From Pseudomonas sp. SCB32 (GTDB taxonomy: Bacteria > Pseudomonadota > Gammaproteobacteria > Pseudomonadales > Pseudomonadaceae): 64,000 nucleotides of DNA. The notes under the pieces are model-generated. The model was not told the DNA's origin. It ran no database searches and was given only the letters and a program-made list of their open reading frames with translations. The DNA lies in assembly GCF_009189165.1 (NCBI RefSeq), contig NZ_CP045118.1:5022001-5086000 (forward strand), read 5' to 3'. A program made the position numbers and the translations under genes. Below, one piece after another: positions 55,542 to 64,000 of the stretch; the stretch's first letter is position 1; the number at the start of each line of letters is the position of its first letter.

Positions 55542-55992
55542 ATGAAATCAGCAACATCCTGGATCGCCGCCCTCCTGGTCACCTTTTCCCTCAGCGCCTG
55601 CTCAACAGTCGATGCGGGCGACGGCGGGCCGGGTGAGGTGGAGATTCGCTCGGGCCGCATCGAGCAGATATCCCTGCCCCAGATGCAGACCAACCATGAC
55701 AGCGGCGTCGGCGCCGTGCTCGGTGGCGTGGGCGGCGCTCGGCAGCCTGATCGGCCACGGCACCGGCCGGGATGTGGCGATGGTCGCGGGCGCGCTCGGT
55801 GGCGCCCTGGGTGGCAACTACGCGGAGAAGAAGCACTACGACCAGCCCAAGGAAGCCCAGCAGATCATCGTGCGGATGAAGAATGGAGTGCTGGTATCGG
55901 TGACCCAGCCGGTCAGTCCGGGACTGGCGACGGGCATGCCGGTATACATCGAGGGCAGTGGCAACGAGGCGCGAGTGGTTCCACAGGGTTAA
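55542..55992 (+). pseudogene. slyB: SlyB-like glycine-zipper lipoprotein gene with a frameshift
   Basis: The first frame gives a lipoprotein signal (SWIAALLVTFSLSAC) and VEIRSGRIEQISLPQMQTNHDSGVGAVLGGVGG. The glycine zipper then continues only in another frame: LGSLIGHGTGRDVAMVAGALGGALGGNYAEKKHYDQ and a C-terminal domain with MKNGVLVSVTQPVSPGLATGMPVYIEG. The switch is at 55731-55738, where GGCGGCGCTC has one base too many or two too few. Joined, the protein would be about 150 residues, the SlyB size. It may be a true mutation or a sequencing error. Confidence 0.85.
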
Positions 55993-56052
55993 CCGATCAA
56001 GGCGCCTTTCCCGGAGAAAGGGAAAGGCGCCGCTTACGGACGTGAGCCGAAG

Positions 56053-56295
56053 TCAGGGAGTTTTCAGCTTGTCGATCAACTCCGTGCGCCATACACCAAT
56101 ACAGCGAGGCGCACGAATGGAAAGACGTACCATCACGCCCTTCAAGGGGTCTCGGGAAAGTGGCGTGTAAACGCCGTCAACCCTCACTACCAAGCCCTCG
56201 CCACGCACCGCAAGCAGTATTTCCTCGTCACTCACTTCGTCGCCACAGAAGATTCGAATTTCCTCTCCAGGTCGACGCGACAGTGCCAGCGCCAT
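56053..56295 (-). CDS. CsrA/RsmA-family RNA-binding protein with insertion (RsmF/RsmN-like)
   Basis: The 80-residue protein starts LALSRRPGEEIRI, matching the CsrA first strands (L-I-L-T-R-R-x-G-E), and ends GVMVRLSIRAPRCIGVWRTELIDKL, matching the CsrA strands 3-5 and the RNA-contacting Arg (R70, like CsrA R44). A roughly 25-residue insert lies between, as in P. aeruginosa RsmF/RsmN. It would bind GGA motifs in mRNA or sRNA. GGGAGG spans the last codons of the outer-membrane channel gene; its stop (TAG) is four bases before this ATG, so translation is coupled to the efflux operon. Confidence 0.82.
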   Translation of the reverse strand: MALALSRRPGEEIRIFCGDEVSDEEILLAVRGEGLVVRVDGVYTPLSRDPLKGVMVRLSIRAPRCIGVWRTELIDKLKTP

Positions 56296-56299
56296 TGAT

Positions 56300-57730
56300 C
56301 TACCTCCCACGAGCCGCTATAGGCTTGACGAGCAACGATGCATCCGCGCCGACGTCGCCGCCAACCGACAGGTACAACGCGTTGAAGGCGTTCAGCGACG
56401 CCAATCGACTGTTAACTTCCTGCAGTTGCCCTTCGAAGAGTTTTTCTTCCGAGGTGGTGACCTCCAGATAGGTCGAATATCCCCCCTCGTACAATCGACG
56501 CGCCTGCCTGGCGTAGGTCTGCAACGCACTGATCTGCTGCTCGACAGCAGTGAGCTGTGCCGCCGACTCACGGGTATCGACCAGGGCGTCGTTCACGTCC
56601 GCCAAGGCCGACTGGACGGCTCCCTGGTAGGCCAGCACCGATTGCTGGTACTGGGACTTCGCCTGCAGGACCTGACCGGAGATCGCACCCGCATCGAATA
56701 CGGTCTGGTTGATGCCAAGCGCCAGGTTCCAGATTTTCGATGCGCTCTCGAACAGCTGTCCGCTCTCACCGCGGCTGAAACCGATCATCCCCGACAGGTT
56801 AAGGTCCGGCAGATACAACGCTTCTGCCGCCCCGACCATCGCATTGCTCGCCACTACCGCCTGCTCCGCCTGCAGCAGGTCCGGCCGCCGTGACAACAGA
56901 CTGGCAGGCAGGACTGTCGGCGTCGCCGGCGCGCGCAACGAGGACAAGCGCTCAGAGCGCACGATAGGCCCCGGAGCACGGCCGAGCAGAACCGACAGTG
57001 AGTTCTCCGCTGCGGCGATCTTTGACCTCAGTGGCGGAATGGCCGCCTGGGTCGACCAGTAGTCGTTCTGTGCCTGGCTGAGTTCGAGCTGGCGAACCAC
57101 ACCTCGGTCATAACGCTTCTGGAAGATATCCAGCGCATCCTTGCGCGCCTGCGCCGTTTGCTCTGCGATAGCCAGCTGCTCATCCAGCGCGAGCAGATTC
57201 AAATAGCCTTCACTGATCGAGCTGGCCAGGCTGAGTGCCACGCCACGCTGCGCATACTGCGCGCCCAGCAGTTGCGCGCTTGCCGCTTCGCCCTGCCGGC
57301 GCAGCCGTCCCCACAGATCGATCTCCCAGCTGGCGCTCATCCCCGACTGATACTGATTGGTAACGCCATCAAAGCTCGAGAACGGCGTATCGACGAACTG
57401 ATCGCGGCGTCCACGCTGGGCTCCCAGGCCCAGGCCGAGTTGCGGGAACAAGCCTGCGCGGACGGTCTGCAGTTGCCCGCGGAACTGCTCGATGCGTGTA
57501 GTGGCACGCTGCAGGTCGAGGTTGTTGGTCAGGCCTTCGTTCACCAGTGCTGCCAGCGTTGGCGAGCCGAACTGCCCCCACCAGGGGCCGGCCACGCCAG
57601 CGGAGGTATTCGTCAGATGCGCCCTGAAGGTGGACGGCACACTGACCTCCGGCCGCTGATAGTCCGGTCCGATCATGCAGCCCGCCACGCTGGACACGGC
57701 CAGCGCCAACCACAGTTTTCTGGCATCCAT
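56300..57730 (-). CDS. RND efflux outer-membrane lipoprotein channel (OprM/NodT family)
   Basis: A 476-residue outer-membrane factor with a lipoprotein signal (ALAVSSVAGC) and repeat halves marked by LVNEGLTNNLDLQRATTRIEQFRGQLQTVRAGLFPQ and the later VSEALYLP-like VGAAEALYLPDLNLSG. It forms the trimeric tunnel for the pump. Its ATG overlaps the pump gene's TGA by one base, and its end carries the ribosome site of the CsrA-like gene. Confidence 0.92.
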   Translation of the reverse strand: MDARKLWLALAVSSVAGCMIGPDYQRPEVSVPSTFRAHLTNTSAGVAGPWWGQFGSPTLAALVNEGLTNNLDLQRATTRIEQFRGQLQTVRAGLFPQLGLGLGAQRGRRDQFVDTPFSSFDGVTNQYQSGMSASWEIDLWGRLRRQGEAASAQLLGAQYAQRGVALSLASSISEGYLNLLALDEQLAIAEQTAQARKDALDIFQKRYDRGVVRQLELSQAQNDYWSTQAAIPPLRSKIAAAENSLSVLLGRAPGPIVRSERLSSLRAPATPTVLPASLLSRRPDLLQAEQAVVASNAMVGAAEALYLPDLNLSGMIGFSRGESGQLFESASKIWNLALGINQTVFDAGAISGQVLQAKSQYQQSVLAYQGAVQSALADVNDALVDTRESAAQLTAVEQQISALQTYARQARRLYEGGYSTYLEVTTSEEKLFEGQLQEVNSRLASLNAFNALYLSVGGDVGADASLLVKPIAARGR

Positions 57731-60700
57731 CAGTGGGCCTCCGGGGCAGTGCCGCTATCGGCTTCGCTTACGCCGACGGATGTCGAGGCAGCCTCCTTCT
57801 GCTTATCCTTCCGCTCGCCAAGCCGCTCGACGAGGTAGGAGAACAGCGGCACGAACAGCAGCGCCAGACTGGTGGCGGCGAGCATCCCGCCAATGATGCC
57901 GGTACCGATGGAATGACGGGAATTCGCCCCCGCCCCCGTGGCGATGGCCAGCGGAACCGCACCGAAAATGAACGCCAGGGAGGTCATGATGATGGGGCGC
58001 AAGCGCAGCTGGGCGGCCTTGAGAACCGCGTCCATGGGCGAGAGCCCCGCCTGGCGCTGGAGGATGACGAACTCCACGATCAGGATCGCGTTCTTCGCCG
58101 CCAGCCCCACAAGGGTGACCAGGCCGATCTGGAAGTAAACGTCGTTGGGAATGCCACGCGCCCAGATCGCCACCAACGCGCCGAAGATGCCGAATGGCAC
58201 GGCGCTGAGTACCGTCAGCGGCAGCGACCAGGATTCGTACTGTGCCGCCAGGATCAGGAACACCATGATGATGCCGAAGATGAACACCAGCACCGTGGTA
58301 TTGCCCGACTTGTTCTGCTCGAACGCCTCGCCGCTCCACGCATAGCTGTAGCCGGCAGGAAGCTCCTGAGCGGCGAGTTGCTGCATGGCCGTGATGGCAT
58401 CGCCTGAGCTGTAGCCCGGGGCCGCGCTGCCAGTAATCTTGGCGGCGGGGAAGTTGTTGAAGCGGGTTACCAGGCTCGGGCCGGAGCTGAACTCCGTCTT
58501 CACCAGCGCGGACAGGGGGATCATCTTGTCATTCTTCTGTTTCACGTACAGATAGCCCAGGTCGGTCGGTGAACTGCGGTACTGCGGGGCACCCTGCAGG
58601 ATCACCTGCCACACCCTGCTGCCCAGGACATACTGGCTGACGTACGAGGAGCCGAACTGAGTCTGGAGCGCGCCATAGACATCAGCCATCGGAACGCCGA
58701 GGGTCTCCGCCTTCGAGTTGTCGACGGAAATCCGCATCTGCCGGGTGGACGCCTGGAAGGTACTGATCAGGCCAGACAGCTCCGGGCGCTTGGCAGCGGC
58801 GCCGATGAGTTTCCAGGTCGCTGCCTGCAATTCCTTGGCGTCGCCATTGCCACGGCTTTCCACCCAGAATTCAAAACCGCCCTGGGTGCCCAGACCGGGA
58901 ATCGACGGCGGGTTGATGGGGATGACCCTTGCCTGGGGAATGCTCGCCAGCTTCGGATAAAGCGCCCTGATCACACCGTCGGCGGAAAGCGCGAAGCCCT
59001 TGCGCTGCTCGGACGGCTTCAGGTTGATGAACACCGTTCCCATGTTGGTCTGGTTCTGCCCGTCGATGAAGCTGTAACCGGAAATCGCCGAGGCATCCTG
59101 TACGGCAGGGTGTTCGCGGAACAGGGAGGCCACCTGTTCGGTGGTAGCCTCGGTGCGATCGAGGCTCGCCGAGTCCGGCATCATCACGGCCACCAGCAGG
59201 TAACCCTGGTCCTCTTCGGGAACGAAGCTGGTCGGGATCTTCGAGAAGAGCGTCCAGATGCACAGCAGCATCACCGCAAACAGCGCCAGTGCCAGCACCA
59301 TGCGCCGGACCACCAGGGACACCAGGCCGACGTAGCCGTGAGTCAGCTTGTCGATTGCCTGGTTGAACCACTGGAAGCCTTTCCAGCGGGCATGCTGGCC
59401 GGGCTTGAGAATCAGTGAGGCCAGCGCCGGCGACAAGCTCAGGGCGACGAAGCCGGAAATCACCACCGAGCAGGCGATGGTCAGGGCAAACTGCCGATAC
59501 AACAGGCCGGTCGTACCGCTGACGAAGGCCACGGGGACGAACACGGCACAGAGAACCAGCACGATGGCGACCACCGGCCCGGTCACTTCCTCCATGGCCT
59601 TCACGGTTGCATCGCGGGCGCTGAGCTTGAGCTCCTCCATGTTCCGCTCGACGTTTTCCACGACGACGATCGCGTCGTCCACGACGATGCCGATGGCCAG
59701 CACCAAGGCGAAAAGCGTCAGCAGGTTGATGGAGAAACCCAGTGCCAGCAAGGCGCCGAAAGTACCCACCACCGCCACGACCACCGCGGCAACTGGAATC
59801 AGGGTACTGCGCACGCTCTGCAGGAAGACGAACACCACCATCACCACCAGCGCGATGGCGATCAACAGCGTCACCTCCACCTCGTGGATGGAGGAACGTA
59901 CGAACTCCGTGGTATCCAGCGAGACCACGGAGTCGATCCCATGCGGGAAAGTCGTGGACATCTCGGCCAGTGCCGCGCGAACGTTCTTCGACACTTCCAG
60001 GGCATTCGAGCCGGCCTGCTGGTAGACGGCGATCAGGGTGGCGGTCTTGCCGTTGATGGACGAGCGCATGGTGTACTGGTTAAGGCCGATTTCCGCGCTG
60101 GCGACGTCCCCCAGGCGAACGATGGCCGTCCCCGTGGAGTCGACGCGCAGGATAATGTCCTCGAAGTCCTTGGCCGTTTTCATCCGCCCCGGAGTCACCA
60201 GCGGATAGGTCAGCTCCATCTGCCCCTGGGAAGGGGCCTGGCCGATGTTGCCGGCACCGAACTGCTGGTTCTGCTGGCTGACGGCGTTCTGCACGTCCGC
60301 CGCCGTGATCCCCAGCTCGGCCATCCTGTCGGGCTTGAGCCAGATGCGCAGGGCGAGGTCGGCGTCGCCCATGATCTGTGCCTGGTTCGCCCCCTGGATG
60401 CGCTTGATCGCATCCAGCACGTACAGGTTCGCGTAGTTGCCGACGTACTGCTGGTCGAAGCTGTCATCAGGGGAATAGATGGCCAACAGCATGAGGAAAC
60501 TGGAAGAGCGCTTCTGCACGTTGACGCCGTTCTGCTGGACGGACTGCGGCAACTGCGCCAGCGCCTGGCTGACTCGGTTCTGTACCTGGACCTGGGCGAT
60601 GTCGGGGTCGGTACCGGTATCGAAGTACACGTTCAGGGTCATTTGTCCCGTGGGCGAGCTGACCGACTGCATGTACAGCATGTTGTCCACGCCGTTGACC

Positions 60701-60906
60701 TGCGTCTCGATGGGCGCTGCGACGGTGGATGCGATGGTCTGCGAGTCGGCGCCCGGATAGGTCGCCGTCACAGTGATCTGGATGGGGGTGATGTCGGGAT
60801 ACTGCGCCACAGGCAACGCGAAGATCGACACGCCACCGGCGATGATGATGATCAGCGACAGCACCATGGCGAAGATCGGGCGCTCAATGCAGAAGCGGGA
60901 AAGCAT
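57730..60906 (-). CDS. RND multidrug efflux transporter, HAE-1 family
   Basis: A 1058-residue inner-membrane proton-driven pump. The N-terminal FCIERPIFAMVLSLIIIIAGG, the proton relay aspartates in GIVVDDAIVVVENVERNM, and FVPEEDQGYLLV are standard. It resembles the AcrB/MexB/MexF group and would export hydrophobic drugs or similar. It lies ten bases downstream of the adaptor gene and overlaps the channel gene. No divergent repressor gene is in the window. Confidence 0.95.
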   Translation of the reverse strand: MLSRFCIERPIFAMVLSLIIIIAGGVSIFALPVAQYPDITPIQITVTATYPGADSQTIASTVAAPIETQVNGVDNMLYMQSVSSPTGQMTLNVYFDTGTDPDIAQVQVQNRVSQALAQLPQSVQQNGVNVQKRSSSFLMLLAIYSPDDSFDQQYVGNYANLYVLDAIKRIQGANQAQIMGDADLALRIWLKPDRMAELGITAADVQNAVSQQNQQFGAGNIGQAPSQGQMELTYPLVTPGRMKTAKDFEDIILRVDSTGTAIVRLGDVASAEIGLNQYTMRSSINGKTATLIAVYQQAGSNALEVSKNVRAALAEMSTTFPHGIDSVVSLDTTEFVRSSIHEVEVTLLIAIALVVMVVFVFLQSVRSTLIPVAAVVVAVVGTFGALLALGFSINLLTLFALVLAIGIVVDDAIVVVENVERNMEELKLSARDATVKAMEEVTGPVVAIVLVLCAVFVPVAFVSGTTGLLYRQFALTIACSVVISGFVALSLSPALASLILKPGQHARWKGFQWFNQAIDKLTHGYVGLVSLVVRRMVLALALFAVMLLCIWTLFSKIPTSFVPEEDQGYLLVAVMMPDSASLDRTEATTEQVASLFREHPAVQDASAISGYSFIDGQNQTNMGTVFINLKPSEQRKGFALSADGVIRALYPKLASIPQARVIPINPPSIPGLGTQGGFEFWVESRGNGDAKELQAATWKLIGAAAKRPELSGLISTFQASTRQMRISVDNSKAETLGVPMADVYGALQTQFGSSYVSQYVLGSRVWQVILQGAPQYRSSPTDLGYLYVKQKNDKMIPLSALVKTEFSSGPSLVTRFNNFPAAKITGSAAPGYSSGDAITAMQQLAAQELPAGYSYAWSGEAFEQNKSGNTTVLVFIFGIIMVFLILAAQYESWSLPLTVLSAVPFGIFGALVAIWARGIPNDVYFQIGLVTLVGLAAKNAILIVEFVILQRQAGLSPMDAVLKAAQLRLRPIIMTSLAFIFGAVPLAIATGAGANSRHSIGTGIIGGMLAATSLALLFVPLFSYLVERLGERKDKQKEAASTSVGVSEADSGTAPEAH

Positions 60907-60916
60907 GGCCGGCTCC

Positions 60917-62083
60917 TCACTCTGACTTCGCGGCGGGAGCGCCGAAGCTGTCGGCCTGCGCCACGCCGGTCACTTTCAGTGGCGCACCTGGCATCAACTT
61001 GCCAGCGCCATCGACGACCACCTGCTCTCCACCCTTGAGTCCGTCTTCGACCCGCCAGAAATCACCGGACGGTTCGGCCATCTGCACCGGGCGGGCCTCG
61101 GCCTTGCCGTCGGAACCGGCAACATACACGAAGTCCCCTTTCGGCCCGTGCATGACTGCCCGCTGCGGGACCTGGACGGCATTGGCGTAGCTCGCGCCCT
61201 TGAGCGTGATGCGCACGAACTGCCCCGGATGCAGCTCACCCTTGGGATTGGCGAAGTCGGCGCGAACCATGAAGGTGCCGGTCTGCTGGTTGAACGTGCT
61301 GGAGGTGAAGGTCACCACACCGGTATGCGGGTAGCTGGAGCCATCGGCCATCAACAGATCGGCTTCCATGCGCCCATCGGCCGGCAAGACCAGCCGGCCG
61401 CTCTCGCTCAGGTTGCGCACGGCGAGGAACTGCTCCTCGCTCACGCTCAGGACAACCCGCATGGGGTCCAGGGTCGAAACCGTGGTCAGCAGACTGTTGC
61501 TGGTGTTTACGTAGGTGCCGTCATTCACCTGCGCGTAGTCACTGACGCCCTCCACCGGTGAGCGGATGTAGGTGTAGGACAGATTCAGCTCCTGGGTTTT
61601 CACCTGGGCCAATGCGGCCTGCATGGAGGCTTCCGCCGCCTTGGCGCTGCCGATCGCATCATCTCGATCCTTTGGGCTCAGTGCCTTCTCGGCCGCCAGC
61701 GGCAGGACTCGATCAAGGTTGGCCTTGGCCCGTTCATAGCGAGCCTTCTGCGCCTCGTACTCGGCCTTGGCCGAGGCGAGGTCGGCCAGGAATGGGGCGT
61801 GATCGATTTCGAAGAGCAGTTGGCCAGCCGTCACCACGCTCCCTTCCGTGTAGTTGCGCTTGAGGAGGAAGCCATTGACCCGGGCACGAATATCCACAGC
61901 CTGAGGGCTTTGGGTCTGGCCGACGAAGGTAATGCTCGCCGGTAAGCTCTCGGGTTTCGTCGTCACGGTAGTGACATCGATCGGAGCGGCGCCGGCAGGG
62001 CCCTTTCCATCCGGCCCGCAGGCTGTCAGGCAGGCAGCGGCAAATAACACTGCGCAATGGCAGCCGAGATCAGTCAAACGCAT
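60917..62083 (-). CDS. RND periplasmic adaptor (membrane-fusion) lipoprotein
   Basis: A 388-residue protein with a lipobox (FAAACLTAC), lipoyl and hairpin domains (VDIRARVNGFLLKRNYTEGSVVTAGQLLFEID then a coiled coil rich in Ala and Lys) and barrel segments (PVEGVSDYAQVNDGTYVN; GQFVRITLKG). It connects the pump to the outer-membrane channel. First of the three pump genes; the exported-protein gene at 62165 ends 81 bases before. Confidence 0.92.
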   Translation of the reverse strand: MRLTDLGCHCAVLFAAACLTACGPDGKGPAGAAPIDVTTVTTKPESLPASITFVGQTQSPQAVDIRARVNGFLLKRNYTEGSVVTAGQLLFEIDHAPFLADLASAKAEYEAQKARYERAKANLDRVLPLAAEKALSPKDRDDAIGSAKAAEASMQAALAQVKTQELNLSYTYIRSPVEGVSDYAQVNDGTYVNTSNSLLTTVSTLDPMRVVLSVSEEQFLAVRNLSESGRLVLPADGRMEADLLMADGSSYPHTGVVTFTSSTFNQQTGTFMVRADFANPKGELHPGQFVRITLKGASYANAVQVPQRAVMHGPKGDFVYVAGSDGKAEARPVQMAEPSGDFWRVEDGLKGGEQVVVDGAGKLMPGAPLKVTGVAQADSFGAPAAKSE

Positions 62084-62164
62084 GGTGGATTCCGTTGGTC
62101 ATCGCGGAGCAGCAAAAAAACGAGGCAAGGGCCTCTGCGGTCTGGCAGGAGCCCCGGAGTTGCA

Positions 62165-62770
62165 TCAGTTGGTGGACTTGGTCGGGGCCTGAGCGCCCGG
62201 ATGGGCAGTCACGATCTGCAGGGTGTCCTCATAGGTCACGTTCAGCGTCTGGCCAGCCTTCAGCTCACCCAGCTTGCTGCGCAGTTTCGGGTCGTCGACG
62301 GAAACGACCTTGGTGGTGCCGTCCGGACCTTCGAAGGTGAGCTCATGCTTCTTGACGTTGATCCCGACGATCTTCAGTTGCACGCGCGCCATGCGGAATG
62401 CGTCGCCGCCCGGATGCAGGTTGCTCGGGGTCGCCAGGGCAACGCCTTCGGCCTCGATACCGCCCGGTGCCTGGCTCTGAACCTTGGTATCCAGATCGAA
62501 CGCGGCGGAGTGGATGACCAGCGCGGCGATAGCGTCGCCCGCCTTCAGATGCCCCAGATCCTGAGCAGCATCGGTGACCTGTACGGTGATCGGCTTGCCC
62601 GCCGCGTCCTCGACCACGATACGGCGATCCTTGGCATCGACGGAAACGACCTTGGTCACGACCTCATCGGCCTCGACGGCGGTGCCCAGCGGAATGTCGG
62701 CAGCCATCACAGGGGCGGCGATCGCCAAAGCCAGGGCGCTGATCATCGGCAGGGATTTGAGGATATGCAT
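62165..62770 (-). CDS. Periplasmic protein, unknown function, upstream of the RND pump
   Basis: A 201-residue protein with a signal peptide (LKSLPMISALALAIAAPVMA) and two copies of a beta-rich unit: VTKVVSVDAKDRRIVVEDAAGKPITVQV and VGINVKKHELTFEGPDGTTKVVSVDDPKL, both like small beta barrels. No catalytic residues stand out. AGGAGGGTTCACTC precedes ATG 62770. Same strand as the pump genes, so probably part of the operon. Confidence 0.72.
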   Translation of the reverse strand: MHILKSLPMISALALAIAAPVMAADIPLGTAVEADEVVTKVVSVDAKDRRIVVEDAAGKPITVQVTDAAQDLGHLKAGDAIAALVIHSAAFDLDTKVQSQAPGGIEAEGVALATPSNLHPGGDAFRMARVQLKIVGINVKKHELTFEGPDGTTKVVSVDDPKLRSKLGELKAGQTLNVTYEDTLQIVTAHPGAQAPTKSTN

Positions 62771-62832
62771 GAGTGAACCCTCCTTGGGCTCGGTGTTGTG
62801 GAAAATTGGAAGCGCGAATGGCGCTCTCGGCG

Positions 62833-63159
62833 CTACTTGGAAATCCGGGCGGTATCGCTGATCGCATTGCAGGTGTTCGGGTCCAGGCAGTAGGTGATGT
62901 AAACCGCCTGGCGCCCGCAGCCGCGCGCCCCGATGGTGTATTCGGTACGGTTGTTGGCGTAGGCGATCTGAACCTGAGTGACCTTGCTCGACAGGACGGA
63001 CGCCGAGACATCCGGGCAGTCGAGCTCGAACTTCGCGCGGGAAACGGTGGCGTTGATGGCTGCGTTCTGGTTCTGCGCGAGGAACTCCTGATCGGTCATG
63101 CAACCACTCACGGCGGCTGCAAAGGCACAGAGCGAAACCAGCAGATAGCGTGTCTTCAT
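62833..63159 (-). CDS. Small lipoprotein, unknown function
   Basis: A 108-residue lipoprotein: signal MKTRYLLVSLCAFAAAVSGC with lipobox V-S-G-C. The mature part has four further cysteines (LDC, RGCG, TYCLD, NTCN) that could form disulfides. It has no recognised family. It lies between two other exported proteins on the minus strand. Confidence 0.68.
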   Translation of the reverse strand: MKTRYLLVSLCAFAAAVSGCMTDQEFLAQNQNAAINATVSRAKFELDCPDVSASVLSSKVTQVQIAYANNRTEYTIGARGCGRQAVYITYCLDPNTCNAISDTARISK

Positions 63160-63220
63160 AGGGGAACCTTCGACGACGATGTCCGTTGCCACGCGTGAGC
63201 GCGTGGCACTCAGAAAGGAA

Positions 63221-63724
63221 TTACTCGGCCAGGGGAAGCGATCGATTGGTCTGGATCAGCGCGAGGGCGTCGAGTTGCGTCTCGATCTGCAGGAAGCGCA
63301 GTGCACGCACCGGCGAGACCTCCTTGGAGATACGCCCCACATAGGTTTCCTTCAGCTTCTGGCGTCGGTCTTCCAGCTGGAAGACACGCATCTGCAGGTC
63401 TTGGGCCTGGTCCTCGCCAACCGTGCCCGCCTGCAGGCTGCGGACGAAGTCGAGGCTCAGCGCCATGGCATCGGTATCGACCTTGTCGGCCTCACCGCGG
63501 TAGCTGTTGTAGATGGCCCAGAACGGCTCGGCCTCTGCGGGCGCCAACTGGATGTTGCGATCCATGACGCGGCGGCGGTTGTATTCCACATCTGCCAGTT
63601 GGTTCTTGATTTCCTCCTGATGCTGACTCATCTCGTCGCGGGCCTGCTCGCTGGCCTCCTCGGCGGCGGCGAACAACGGCAGGCAACTGAAAGTCAGGGC
63701 GGCAACAGCGGGACCAAAGTGCAT
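63221..63724 (-). CDS. Helical periplasmic protein, unknown function
   Basis: A 167-residue protein with a signal peptide (AVAALTFSCLPLFAAA) and an extended, charged helical region (EEASEQARDEMSQHQEEIKNQLADVEYNRRR), then MRVFQLEDRRQKLKETYVGRISKEVS. This is a Spy/CpxP-like shape, but I cannot name a motif. AAGGAGTTGCT is seven bases before ATG 63724. It may be the first gene of the RND operon. Confidence 0.65.
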   Translation of the reverse strand: MHFGPAVAALTFSCLPLFAAAEEASEQARDEMSQHQEEIKNQLADVEYNRRRVMDRNIQLAPAEAEPFWAIYNSYRGEADKVDTDAMALSLDFVRSLQAGTVGEDQAQDLQMRVFQLEDRRQKLKETYVGRISKEVSPVRALRFLQIETQLDALALIQTNRSLPLAE

Positions 63725-63785
63725 AGCAACTCCTTGCTGGGGAAATATCGCCTTCGGGCGTCATGGCGCCTGATGGGGCCATGAC

Positions 63786-63795
63786 TGACCGGTCA
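63786..63795. promoter_or_regulatory. Palindrome TGACCGGTCA upstream of the efflux-operon genes
   Basis: A 10-base palindrome, with CATGAC on one side, 62 bases before the gene at 63221-63724. Its place suits an operator of the long leftward operon. The remaining sequence up to 64000 holds no supported gene. Confidence 0.35.
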
Positions 63796-63960
63796 TCCGA
63801 GGCGGAAGCCGCTACCTTAATCGGCATCCGGGGCACTGAAATCGGGGGGGAAATCGATAAGGACAGACCTCCCGTCAGTTGCGCCAATTTCCTACAGGCC
63901 TTGGTCAAGATCCTGAGGAACGGCAATGCACACACGCCCTCTTGCCCCTGAAAAACAAAC

Positions 63961-63985
63961 GGGCGCACCGATTTCCGGTGCGCCC
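63961..63985 (-). terminator. Hairpin terminator of a gene beyond the window
   Basis: GGGCGCACCG and CGGTGCGCCC form a 10-base stem; on the minus strand it is followed by GTTTGTTTTT. It therefore ends a leftward gene that begins past the window. Confidence 0.7.
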
Positions 63986-64000
63986 GCTGGGCGGTTCGCC

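Overview
The window is about 64 kb of high-GC chromosomal DNA from a Pseudomonas species. The evidence is an MvaT-type H-NS protein, a PA4642-family protein, malate:quinone oxidoreductase next to it, Pseudomonas REP-type repeats, and gene orders I remember from P. aeruginosa: mqo/PA4642/hpt/upp/uraA, purU/mvaT/sbcB, and usp/pykA/enoyl-CoA hydratase/ferredoxin reductase/sadC/fumarase. The species is not P. aeruginosa as far as I can judge; a P. citronellolis/nitroreducens/knackmussii-like species is a guess. No rRNA, tRNA, CRISPR array, insertion sequence or prophage was seen.

Layout. 1-3.5 kb: end of rsmC, lysine permease, a yybP-ykoY manganese riboswitch and its Gdt1/UPF0016 exporter gene, and a SnoaL-like protein. 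3.7-11.4 kb: NAD-dependent epimerase, M48 lipoprotein protease, a dCache chemoreceptor, a SRAP-fold protein that lacks the family's catalytic residues, two tiny soluble proteins, a glycerol acyltransferase and small proteins. 11.4-16 kb: YajG-like lipoprotein, mqo with a long leader, VOC protein, PA4642 family. 16-19.1 kb: LysR regulator convergent with an aldehyde dehydrogenase, and a WbuC-type cupin. 19.1-26.2 kb: purine and pyrimidine salvage (hpt, upp, uraA), a flippase-like membrane protein, purU, mvaT, sbcB.

26.3-34.1 kb: a membrane protein followed by a tightly coupled operon (RDD, SpoIIM, DUF4129, DUF4350, MoxR ATPase, DUF58), probably one membrane-associated chaperone complex. 34.2-45.9 kb: PilZ and DUF4124 proteins, lipoproteins, universal stress protein, pyruvate kinase, a repeat-rich 0.6 kb gap, enoyl-CoA hydratase, a SadC-like diguanylate cyclase coupled to a ferredoxin reductase, class I fumarase, an RHH protein and a DJ-1/PfpI protein. 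45.9-55.2 kb: an accessory catabolic block (GMC oxidoreductase, enolase-superfamily sugar-acid dehydratase, MFS transporter, aldehyde dehydrogenase, outer-membrane channel, two GcvA-type LysR regulators), which looks like uptake and oxidation of a sugar acid or polyol.

55.5-64 kb: a frameshifted SlyB-like lipoprotein gene and a leftward RND efflux operon. Three small exported proteins lie upstream of the pump genes. At its 3' end, coupled to the outer-membrane channel gene, is a divergent CsrA/RsmA protein of the insertion-bearing (RsmF/RsmN-like) kind. This is the most unusual arrangement in the window. The intergenic spaces carry many REP-like inverted repeats and several near-identical hairpin terminators.
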